This document shows, one piece after another, positions 1-6,555 of a stretch of 16,713 bases of DNA. Source of the DNA: Dunaliella salina (taxonomy: Eukaryota; Chlorophyta; Chlorophyceae; Chlamydomonadales; Dunaliellaceae); assembly GCA_002284615.2 (NCBI GenBank), contig MU070141.1:28181-44893 (forward strand), given 5' to 3'. The translations under genes were made by a program, and so were the position numbers. The notes under the pieces were generated by a model. The model did no database searches. It was not told the origin of the DNA and saw only the letters and a list, made by a program, of their open reading frames with translations. Position 1 is the stretch's first letter. Each line of letters starts with the position of its first letter.

Positions 1-50
1 CACACACACACACACACACACGCACACACACGCACGCACGCACGCACGCA
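1..50. repeat. CA-rich microsatellite
   Basis: A CA dinucleotide run grades into CGCA and GCAC units. It lies immediately upstream of the first recognisable exon, so it most likely forms the 3' part of an intron. The window starts inside it, so its full length is unknown. Confidence 0.95.
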
Positions 51-63
51 TGCTCCAACGCAG

Positions 64-1325
64 GTACGAGGTGCAGCAGGGGCAGCCTGATGCCGTGCGC
101 CGCGTGTTCCTGCGAGGGGTCCGCCAGTGCCCAGGATGCAAAGCCCTGTGGCTGGAGGGCCTGCTGTACGCTGCAGCCACCCCCTCCCCTGCATTGAGTG
201 CAGGAGGCACGGCAGCAGGGGCACCATCGACTGCAGGTATGGGGGTCTCAAAAATAAAAGAGAAGAAAAGAAAGGCTGCACAAGCTAGGTCCGGCTGCGT
301 GCATTAAGGAAAGTGGGTCTGGAAGTTCCTCATGGGTTTGGCACAAGCCGTCATCTTCCAAGTCACGTTCTGCGTCATTCTATCTCGTCCTTGATAGCTG
401 ATCTAAATCCTCTCAGCCCGCAATCTGACTGCACTTGAGTGTCAGCCTTCGTGTCATCCGTCATATTATTCCAAGGTTGAGGCGCAATCTGAAACTGAAG
501 CAGTCCACTGGGAAGAAGGGCTTGCGCTTGTTTGAGGTGTACCCCCTTGCAAGTGGGACCTTCCTCAGCTTGATACTACCTTGTTCTCAGGTTGTAGCTA
601 TGTAACCTGCAATTGCACCAAGTGCTTATTCCCTGATTCTCGGACATCTGGACTAGTTGGAAAACACTCATTAATCGCCAAGTGGCATGCTGTGTCCAAA
701 CACATGGGAATGAGTTTGTGTGTGGATTCAGCCAGCAGTGACGAGGGTGACCAAAGAGGATTGTGCTTGGGATGAAGAGCAATCCTAACGCGCTCCTCTG
801 CTTCCTCGTTCTATGTGCAAATTTCTGAGAGCCCTTGTTGTTTATACTGAAAAATACTTATTGATCATTGTTGAAAAATGCTTATTAATCATTGTTATGA
901 TGGGCAATAGGTAAGCCTAAATGATAAACTACAGGAGGCTGCTGGAGCTCGTGGCAATGGTACAAAAAGTGAATGCTGGTTTTGATTTCAAAGTATTACA
1001 GAAAAGCTGTCATCATTGAGCCTGCTCATTTGAGTAGTGTGCTCGAAGTATAGCTCCCTCAAGCCGACTTGTTTGAGTGCAGCTTACTCATAACTAAATG
1101 TATTTATACCTGCTGCTATGGTCAACTTGCCGGCCTTATCTCTCTTCGCTTGCTTCCCTGCACTTCTTCAATTTGTCCGTCCTCTTGTTATTTTCTGTAG
1201 GTCTGCTGCCCCCACGGCAAGCAGCAGAGCTCCTGGAAGTGATGGGGGACAAAGGGGTCCGTGTGAGAACGGATGTTATGGAGGCAGTCATGCAAGCCCT
1301 GGACGAGCAGCCATTACTATTGTAG
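64..1325 (+). CDS. NRDE2: NRDE2 homologue, last two exons (join 64..236, 1201..1325), 5' partial
   Basis: This is the C-terminal end of an NRDE-2 family protein. Known members are nuclear proteins that act with the RNA helicase MTR4/exosome or in nuclear RNAi, and are built of HAT/TPR-like helical repeats. Exon 1 encodes a HAT-like helix (RRVFLRGVRQCPGCKALW) matching the family pattern of a final FxRA-x-CPW-K-LW helix. Exon 2 encodes ELLEVMGDKGVRVRTDVME, matching the conserved end (E/D-MxxKxLRxRT/LP-E). The donor is CAG|GTATGG after 236 and the acceptor is TTTTCTGTAG after 1200. Phase is preserved (one base carried over, giving a Gly codon), and the stop is TAG at 1323-1325. The Ala/Gly/Pro-rich stretch at the exon junction is probably a lineage-specific insertion. 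The 5' boundary at an ACGCAG acceptor (63/64) is a best guess, because the frame stays open back to position 50 and the rest of the gene lies off the window. Family assignment is from remembered conservation. Confidence 0.78.
237..1200 (+). other. Intron of the NRDE2 homologue (964 bp)
   Basis: It is bounded by GTATGG and a pyrimidine-rich TTATTTTCTGTAG. It contains no recognisable gene. It carries a 24-bp imperfect tandem duplication at 847-894 and several short open frames that look like chance. The intron is AT-richer than the flanking exons. Confidence 0.75.
847..894. repeat. 24-bp tandem duplication in the intron
   Basis: Two copies (847-870 and 871-894) of a CTGAAAAATACTTATTGATC-type unit differ at three positions. 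Both contain a TGATCA- or TAATCA-like core. Confidence 0.85.
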
Positions 1326-1900
1326 CAGCTTTTTGTGCCCTGCTTCACCGGGAAGGCTCAGGCATGCAAGCGCCCCATTTTTATGACCCGTTCTTTATGA
1401 ACAGCAAAGAAGGACATTAATGATCATCTGCAACACCCCACTCTGAGTTAATAAATAGTTATCATATGCATGGCAGCGTTTCATCTGTTTCAGTGTGACA
1501 ATTTTTTCCAAGACGCAGCTTACCCTGTAGTTGGACGCTTTCTGGGTTTTTCCCATGCTCCCCAAATTGAACCACTACCGGAAGCATTGATGAATTTGCG
1601 CTTCATTTTCGCTTCCGACCCTTTCGTACTTGGGGGCCAGGGATTATTTCTTTCACTTCGTTAATTTTCGTTTTGGGCCAAACAATGAATTAATTTGCAA
1701 AGTATTTGGACACCTACCGTAGGTGCCGTGACGGCATGGACTTCAATCAAGTGAACATAGTGGTGTTATACATTTAATTCAAAGGGCTCTCTTGGCCAGA
1801 AGAATGCTTTTTCTCAACTCTGTGGCGCCCACCGCACTGCACAGCTACCAGTGTGAGGGTGACAAGGTTGGCCTGTTTGGGTTATAAGGCACGAATTTGA
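1326..1900. other. 3' UTR and intergenic stretch, no gene recognised
   Basis: It begins as the NRDE2 3' untranslated region and runs to the 3' end of LINE-D copy 1. A 64-codon open frame (1470-1664, +) has no recognisable motif. At about 1711-1737 there are two adjacent small inverted repeats (CACCTA-n3-TAGGTG, then GCCGT-n2-CGGC), which could form hairpins. Confidence 0.5.
1450..1455 (+). promoter_or_regulatory. Possible polyadenylation hexamer AATAAA
   Basis: AATAAA lies 125 bases after the NRDE2 stop codon. Chlorophytes often use TGTAA instead, and I see no TGTAA between the stop and this site. The assignment is positional only. Confidence 0.3.
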
Positions 1901-2088
1901 AGTATGTTGCCTGCGCTGGGCACAGCCAGCGTGCATTAACGAAAGATCCAATAGTCAGCGCTGGCTTGAACAGTGAGCCCCGACAATGGAAGCAAGCTTG
2001 AGCAGCCAAGCTGGGTCCGACTGCCAGTGGGTGTCGGCCATCCGTCCAGCTGCGCTCCTTCTTCTCCTGCAAGCAACCGATCCAGCAG

Positions 2089-2103
2089 CCCCCCCCCCCC
2101 CCN
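2089..2103. repeat. C homopolymer with an ambiguous base (G-run on minus)
   Basis: There are fourteen C, then N at 2103. On the minus strand it sits where LINE-D relatives have their glycine-rich C-terminal tail (GGN codons). The true length is uncertain because of the N. Confidence 0.9.
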
Positions 2104-2219
2104 CAAACACCGTTTCTTAAGTTGCTAAATTGGATGGCATTTTTTTGTCAGGGTATACCGGTATTACATAGAGAACTTAATAAGAGATCGTCAGTTAACA
2201 TGAAATATTCAGCCAAGAG

Positions 2220-2517
2220 AGGTTCCAACTAGACATGCACTTTGCTTTCAGAGGGCATCTGGGAGGGGGTTTGCTGGGCGCGCGGCGGCGGCTGAGGATG
2301 GAAGAAGGAGAGTCCGAGCGCTCAGGGGCATGGCTAGCAATCCTCCAGATCCCCATTAGTTGTGTCTCTTGCCCTCTCCTAGGCTAGTTTTGTCTAGTTT
2401 AGGTTGGGGGCCCCCTGGTGAGGCCTCTAACTTTTCTTAGGGGTTCTTCCCTTAATGCACGCGGCCTTTGGCCTGCGTAGACGTTTCTCTTCTTTTCTTT
2501 TTCTTTAGGTTCCAACT
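2220..2517. repeat. Target site duplication AGGTTCCAACT around LINE-A copy 1
   Basis: Two perfect 11-bp direct copies lie at 2220-2230 and 2507-2517, touching the element ends. The span given includes the element. Confidence 0.9.
2231..2506 (+). mobile_element. LINE-A copy 1: 5'-truncated LINE 3' end with 11-bp target duplication
   Basis: AGGTTCCAACT occurs at 2220-2230 and again at 2507-2517, precisely flanking this 276-bp fragment. That is the signature of target-primed reverse transcription with 5' truncation. The fragment holds the last 42 codons of the LINE ORF (RHALCFQRASGRG, then an Arg-rich stretch, ending MASNPPDPH and TAG at 2357-2359), about 120 bp of 3' UTR, and a tail of CTTTT-like units. 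Its coding part is uninterrupted and its UTR is close to LINE-A copy 2 (4893-5159), so both come from the same family. Confidence 0.9.
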
Positions 2518-3030
2518 GTCGGTCAACTTGTCGAACTGACTCTGCACCCTGCCATTATTAACAAATGTCAGCTATACCTCAACATTTTGGTGTTCTCAAT
2601 TTTTTGTTAGGGTCTTCACAGCGTGATAGTGGAGCTCTTTTACAGTTTTGTGGGCTTCGTCTTTGGTTAGGCCAAGTTTGCAGAGGGGATCAACAGTGTA
2701 GGATTTCAAGATCGTTCCAGCAGCTCCAATGAGGATGGTGTGTGATGTGAATCTGTTATTGTGGTGTTTGTCTCAAAGAAATTTTGTGCATAGGCTCTCA
2801 ATTGTGTGTTTGTGCTGACTTTGTGCAGTGAGGAGAGTTCGTTCAGGCTTGGTGTCAGAGCAAATTTTGAACACACGAGGTGCCACCAGTGGATGTCTGT
2901 CTCTGGGATTCATAGCTTGCGGGTGATGTGTGGAGCCTCTTCCTTCAAGGGGCAAGAAGTGACCTCATTGCATCATTGCAGGGCGGCTGGATTTTTTGTC
3001 TAGCTTGCACAGGGGCAGTGGTGGGAAGAG

Positions 3031-3054
3031 ATAGGTTAAAACGTTTTAACCTAT
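3031..3054. repeat. Perfect 24-bp palindrome
   Basis: ATAGGTTAAAAC is followed directly by its reverse complement, with no spacer. It overlaps the junction between the LINE-C 3' end and its target duplication (3025-3035), so half of it belongs to the target and half to the element. Confidence 0.95.
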
Positions 3055-3236
3055 TAACATTAATAAGGGAACATAATTTTCAGCCAGATAGTTTGGCTGC
3101 TCGGTGATTTGAAAGAAATCCATAAGCTCGGAGATAAAACAATAATTGTTATTGTCTTGGTACTGGAAAAATCGAACATCCTCTGGACGAGCATGATAGG
3201 AGTAGAAATGCCCTGCTTCATTAACAACCACTCTGT

Positions 3237-3725
3237 GTGCAGAAGAATCATGAATTGGCACTCCAACACGAGCAAACTGAGATTGCCACTGATAGTGCAT
3301 CCTGCCTTTTTCAGATTTCTAATCAAACCCTTAACCCCATGCGCATGAGGTATCACCTACACGCAGAGTTCATTCATGCAATATCAACCATACCAAAGCA
3401 CTCCCCTCACCCTATCCATTTTTACAAAGTTAAAGCCCACTCTGGCATCATAGGAAATGAGGGGGCCAACGCTTGCGCTCGCACCGCAGCCCTCTCTCAC
3501 GCCATAGACATTGCACTTCCAGATGCCAGGGCCCCTTTCCACGATTTCTATTGGCTTTCATTGAAGACCTCTTCCACACAAAATGATGGCATGTACCGCT
3601 CCCACACGCTTCCGATGCACTATCTCACCAACCTGAGCGACAAACCCAAAACACACATGCACAAGAAACAAGCTTGGCTCTGCCGACACCTCTGGATACA
3701 ACCACCAGAGATGGCAGAAGCTTAA
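3237..3725 (+). pseudogene. RNase H domain fragment of LINE-A copy 2
   Basis: This open frame carries a type I RNase H-like segment. TDSA in EIATDSASC corresponds to one catalytic Asp. HSGIIGNEGAN corresponds to the conserved His loop and the final motif, with Asn where Asp is expected. The upstream TDGS-type first motif is missing because of the 5' truncation. The last 20 or so codons of this frame lie past a frameshift near 3665 and are not native. RNase H would remove the RNA strand during reverse transcription. This copy cannot be functional. Confidence 0.8.
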
Positions 3726-4086
3726 CGATGCCACACCACCCACCACCAATGCCAACACTGAAGCTTACAACCCAACCCCTCAACTTGCAAACAAGGAGAT
3801 CAGCAACTCCTTCTGGAAAAGCCCAAAGATGACCCTTAAACATCAAATAACACTTATGAAGCATCGAACGGATACAATGTAGACACAGAGTCATGCCTCC
3901 AACTTCAAATTTTCCAGTTCTGATAGATGCCCACTCTGTGCAAATACAGACAGCATTTATCACGTTCTGCTTAGGTGCACCAACCCAACAATGAGTGGGG
4001 TGCACACCAACAGACACCGTGCGGCCCTTAGTCTCTGTGTAGAAGCCCTCAGGCCGATATGGCTCATCCCTCATTAGCATGGACGG

Positions 4087-4385
4087 TTGATTCCTTCACG
4101 TAAGTGAACGGAACCTGGCGGGCAGCATTTTCCCAAGAGGTGCTGCTCGTTAAGGAAAGGCAGTAACGCCTCGACCGGGGGTCCCCGAAAGACAGGGGAT
4201 CGAGGATTCTGCGTGGTCCAGCAATTGCGCCTCTCTCGGGAGCCTTCAATGACGGAGGTGGTCCCGGGTTCGAGCCCGGGTGGGCGGACCTTTGGAGATT
4301 CAATACGTTGTTCGCAGGAAGGTTGTTCCATCCGTGATGCTTGGGGGCCGGTCCCGCTTGCGTAGCTTTACCTTTTCCTTTTCCT
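4087..4385 (+). mobile_element. tRNA-derived SINE (299 bp) inserted in LINE-A
   Basis: The body contains a strong Pol III B box (GGTTCGAGCCC, 4267-4277) inside a perfect T-arm (CCGGG TTCGAGC CCGGG), and a weaker A-box-like TGGTCCAGCAA at 4214, about 50 bp upstream. The 3' part is unrelated to a tRNA and ends in a CCTTTT-repeat tail like the tail of LINE-A. Upstream of the A box is a 125-bp head with a stem (CCTCGA 4169-4174 with TCGAGG 4200-4205, and TCCCC 4182-4186 with GGGGA 4195-4199). The 5' acceptor-stem strand complementary to TGGGCGG is missing, so this is not a functional tRNA gene. Target duplications define both ends. Confidence 0.82.
4214..4277 (+). promoter_or_regulatory. Internal Pol III promoter of the SINE (A and B boxes)
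   Basis: The B box at 4267-4277 matches GGTTCRANNCC fully. The A box at 4214-4224 (TGGTCCAGCAA) is a partial match to TRGYNNARNNGG. The spacing fits tRNA-type promoters. Confidence 0.65.
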
Positions 4386-5975
4386 TTAGCATGGATGGCT
4401 GCAATCATGACAGACTTCTGGATCAAGGCATACAAATCCCTGAAAACACCTCTCGAGCTATTCCAGATTGGGTTTTCCCAAATGACATTGCCTCACCTGC
4501 TCGGCACCAAAGCCGCCCTGATGCTCTTTTTGTGCGCACCATCCCAGGCAGATAAGCCCACCTCGATCCTTCCAAGATTCCCCCACAAGATAGGGACGTC
4601 CACCTCGTTGAACTTAAATTCTGCCCTGACACAAATCCCTTCATCACTTTAGAACGCAAGAAGGCTCAACATTCCCACATCATAGACAGACTTCAAACAC
4701 GCAGCTTAAGAAACCCAAACAGGAAGAACAAAGTGACTTGGCGCATCATCTTAATTGGTGTGGGTGGCACGATTTACAACAAATATATAATTACACCTCT
4801 TATGGATCTGGCCTGACCAAACAAAAAGCTAATTGCTAGCATCCAAGCTCAGGGACCTGCCATCCAGAGATTGTCCACCATCATTAACACCAGGCATGCA
4901 CTTTGCTTTCAGAGGGCATCTGGAAGGGGGTTTGATGGGCACGCGGCAGCGGCTGAGGATGGAAGAAGGAGAGTCCGAGCGCTCAGGGGCATGGCTAGCA
5001 ATCCTCCAGATCCCCATTAGTTCTGTCTCTTGCTCTCTCCCAGGCTAGTTTTGTCTAGTTTAGGTGGAGGGCCTTTTGGTGAGGCCTCTAACTTTAGGGG
5101 TTCTTCCCTTAATGCACGCGGCCTTTGGCTTGCGTAGACTTTTCTTTTCTTTTCTTTTCATGTAAAAGATGTGCATAATTTCTTCTGAGACAGCACAAGA
5201 AGGTGCAAGAGCAGAGGAAAATAACATGTCTTTCATTTTGAAATTGTTCAGAAGAACATAAATCACATAGAGATGTATGTCCTTGCCAATGACAAGTTTC
5301 AACTCTACGTTTGTGAGCACGCAAACGGAAGCAAGCAACGTTTCTTTGCACATATCTGCCCAAGTCTAGAGGTAAGAACCTAGGAGTAGGAGGGGTTTAC
5401 CATATGCAGCAATATGCCTGAAGTGCTACCCAGTTGTGATACTTGGATAACTTGTTCACATGACCAGCATGCTTAACCTGATCCTCAGATGGCCATACAC
5501 TACTGCGTCTTTTCCGCAGATCAACCACAAAATCTTTGACCGTAATAGGCTGACCCGAGTATACGGATTGTGTGAAGTAGTTACGCCTGTCCAACCCCTC
5601 AAAGGGAGATATAAACTCGAATCCCAGCGAAGAGATAGGGTGGTATTATGCGATTTGAGGCTTGCTTAGGGATATGCAGGTCATGCTGAGCCAAATGGTT
5701 CGCGCTGCCTACATCCAATTGTGCAAGGTTTGATCCATAAGGGTCTTTGCTACATAGCTTCGAATTTACCTAGCTAGCAAATTTGGGACGCTCAATTATC
5801 ATGTTATGAATGATAGGGCCTTGTTGGCAACCTGACATCAAATGTAGAGCGCTATTCATTTAATGGCATTTTGGGAGAGGGCAATCAAGGCCCAGGCATC
5901 AAGCGGACTGCTCGCTTTGAATTGTGAAAGGTGCATGTGCGGTGTTGAAAGATTGTGTGCCTAATTTGTGCACAC

Positions 5976-6555
5976 CTAGCCGCCCTGGCCCGCCCCGGTC
6001 ACTCGCCCCAAAAACTTTAGCCACACCGTGTGACCCCCCCAAACAAACCTGCCAGGTAGATACCTAGCTATAGCCCGGCAGTGTCAGGGGAGTTCAGAGG
6101 CAGTGTCTGGTGCTGGAGGAGTCTCACAACTTTGAACATTTTGCAGGCAATCCTTGGCCTGGGCAAGCACGTTTGCCATCCACCCTGAAACTCGGTGTGA
6201 AAACCAGCAAATTTCTGGAATCAAGCACCACAGGTTTTGGTGGTGACTGGTGTTGTTAGCAACATTGCAGGACATTTTGCTATTTTTGGCAGCTGGGAGA
6301 ATCTGGCCCATACTTCCCAGACAGGCCTTGAGAGTAGCTTCTGTCAATAAACCCCCCCACACATCGGAGCCATTTGAAGAGCTTAGTCTTGACTCACAAG
6401 GCCACCAAGCTGGATCTGAAGGTTCATGCTCATTCTGTCCAGGAAGGATGCTTACAAACTTGCTAGCAAGAGATGAGCTCTGGAGAAGACTTCTTTCAAC
6501 TTTCATCTACAAGATCAGGCACGGGCTGCTGCTAGTAACCCTCCTAACCCTCTGA
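5976..6555. other. Unassigned stretch between LINE remnants
   Basis: No recognised gene. A 140-codon open frame on the minus strand (6084-6506) and a 101-codon frame on the plus strand (6250-6555) overlap. Neither has a motif, signal peptide or repeat I can name. The 5990-6060 part is CCCC-rich. It may be the older 5' part of a TE or unique intergenic DNA. Confidence 0.4.

Larger units (their letters stand above)
2146..2582. mobile_element. Short inverted-repeat DNA element (MITE-like) inside LINE-D, itself split by LINE-A copy 1
   Basis: LINE-D sequence breaks off at 2145 and resumes at 2583, as shown by comparison with LINE-D copy 2, which is uninterrupted here. The ends are similar inverted sequences: TGTCAGGGTATACC on the left and, read from the right, TTGAGGTATAGC. 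The flanks CATTTTTT (2138-2145) and CATTTTGG (2583-2590) look like a partly decayed 8-bp target duplication, as made by hAT-type elements. Without the LINE-A insertion the element is only about 150 bp and non-coding. The superfamily is uncertain. Confidence 0.5.
4074..4398. repeat. 13-bp target duplication around the SINE
   Basis: TTAGCATGGACGG at 4074-4086 and TTAGCATGGATGG at 4386-4398 match at 12 of 13 positions and flank the SINE directly. Joining them restores the LINE-A segment SLISMDGCNHDRLL. Confidence 0.85.
3890..5020 (+). pseudogene. RLE (CCHC plus PD-(D/E)xK) domain of LINE-A copy 2, interrupted by a SINE
   Basis: The finger C-x2-C-x7-H-x4-C (CPLC, H, C at about 3920-3972) is followed by NRHRAAL, matching the K/RH(N) motif of R2-type endonucleases. 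After the SINE come MDGCNHDRLLDQGIQIPENT, SRPD and VELKF. In known RLE elements this domain nicks the target DNA to prime reverse transcription. The nuclease motifs are intact in letters, but two stops, small frameshifts near 4815-4860 and the SINE destroy the ORF. The C-terminus is Gly/Ala/Arg-rich and ends NPPDPH. Confidence 0.8.
3237..5159 (+). mobile_element. LINE-A copy 2: RNase H plus restriction-like endonuclease LINE remnant
   Basis: This is the 3' half of a LINE, lying inside LINE-C. The ORF is broken across frames. At about 3237-3665 is an RNase H domain with EIATDSASCLFQ and FYKVKAHSGIIGNEGANA. The family's last catalytic Asp (GNExAD) reads Asn. After a frameshift near 3665, one frame runs to 4077 with TAG at 3880-3882, including NSFWKSPKMTLK and the finger CPLC-x7-H-VLLR-C. 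A SINE follows (4087-4385). Then come the endonuclease part IQIPENTSRAIPDWVFPN, SRPDALFV, DVHLVELKFCPDTNP and IILIGVGGTIYN, with TAA at 4553-4555 and TGA at 4814-4816. The terminus is MASNPPDPH with TAG at 5018-5020, followed by a 3' UTR and a CTTTT tail. PD...ELK fits the PD-(D/E)xK nuclease of R2/Dualen-type LINEs. The 5' edge is uncertain by about 15 bp and no target duplication was found. Confidence 0.85.
3036..5628 (-). mobile_element. LINE-C copy 1: 5'-truncated retrotransposon C-terminus, split by LINE-A copy 2
   Basis: Minus-strand pieces are 5628-5160 and about 3236-3036. The first translates as FISPFEGLDRRNYFTQSVYS, then VKDFVVDLRKR, NKLSKYHNWVAL, one in-frame TAA, then RYVQRNVACFRLRAHKRRVE and a finger CDLC-x9-H-VIFL-C. 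The second gives HFYSYHARPEDVRFFQYQ, ISELMDFFQ and EQPNYLAENY. I read this as a reverse-transcriptase-associated C-terminal region of a non-LTR element, from recollection of similar algal proteins and from the CCHC finger. No RT core remains. It is inserted into LINE-D copy 1 with 11-bp target duplications. More degenerate relatives lie at 8.56-11.2 kb. Confidence 0.7.
3025..5639. repeat. Target site duplication GAAGAGATAGG around LINE-C copy 1
   Basis: Perfect 11-bp copies lie at 3025-3035 and 5629-5639, 2.6 kb apart. Removing what lies between, plus one copy, rejoins LINE-D copy 1 in frame on the minus strand, from SNRIIPPYLF directly into a segment ending SSRPA. That makes a chance match unlikely. 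Confidence 0.85.
1900..5975 (-). mobile_element. LINE-D copy 1: decayed RLE-type LINE, interrupted by two nested insertions
   Basis: Minus-strand pieces are 5975-5640, 3024-2583 and 2145-1900. In order, the translation shows an RTGTLF-like segment (TQSFNTAHA), a CCHC finger CPLPKC-x7-H-LMSG-C, an ERH-like ERP, LDVGSANHLA, and SNRIIPPYLF. After the LINE-C insertion come SSRPA (RPD in relatives), GRGSTHHPQAMNP, TILIGAAGTI and KLGLTKDEAHK. After the second insertion come a G-homopolymer standing for a Gly-rich tail, a MADTHW segment like the MADNPPDPH-type terminus, and a TTAATGCACGC 3' UTR motif shared with LINE-A. Known RLE families (R2, Dualen) have this CCHC-then-PD-(D/E)xK layout. The frame has stops and the catalytic Asp reads Ala. 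No RT domain is present, so it is a dead 5'-truncated copy. LINE-D copy 2 supports every join. Confidence 0.78.

Noticed and set aside
1700..1740. Rho-independent-like terminator hairpins
   Set aside because: The inverted repeats are short, lack a T-run, and the DNA is eukaryotic.
1845..2072. 75-codon minus-strand frame as a gene
   Set aside because: The segment aligns with the Gly-rich tail, terminus and 3' UTR of LINE-D in another frame.
3046..3300. 84-codon minus-strand frame as an independent small gene
   Set aside because: Its C-terminal half matches the LINE-C tail and its N-terminal part lies in LINE-A copy 2, so it is a chimera across an insertion edge.
4207..4290. Functional tRNA gene
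   Set aside because: The T-arm and B box are excellent, but no 5' strand pairs with the TGGGCGG acceptor end and the D-stem is poor. The segment is inside a duplication-flanked SINE.
3225..5185. Target duplication TGTGCA for LINE-A copy 2
   Set aside because: The hexamer occurs on both sides, but on the right it is about 11 bp beyond the tail, in sequence that LINE-C comparison shows is host. It is too short to accept.
6084..6506. 140-codon minus-strand open frame as a host gene
   Set aside because: No family motif is recognised, an equally open overlapping plus-strand frame exists, and there is no splice or start context. It is kept only as part of an unassigned stretch.
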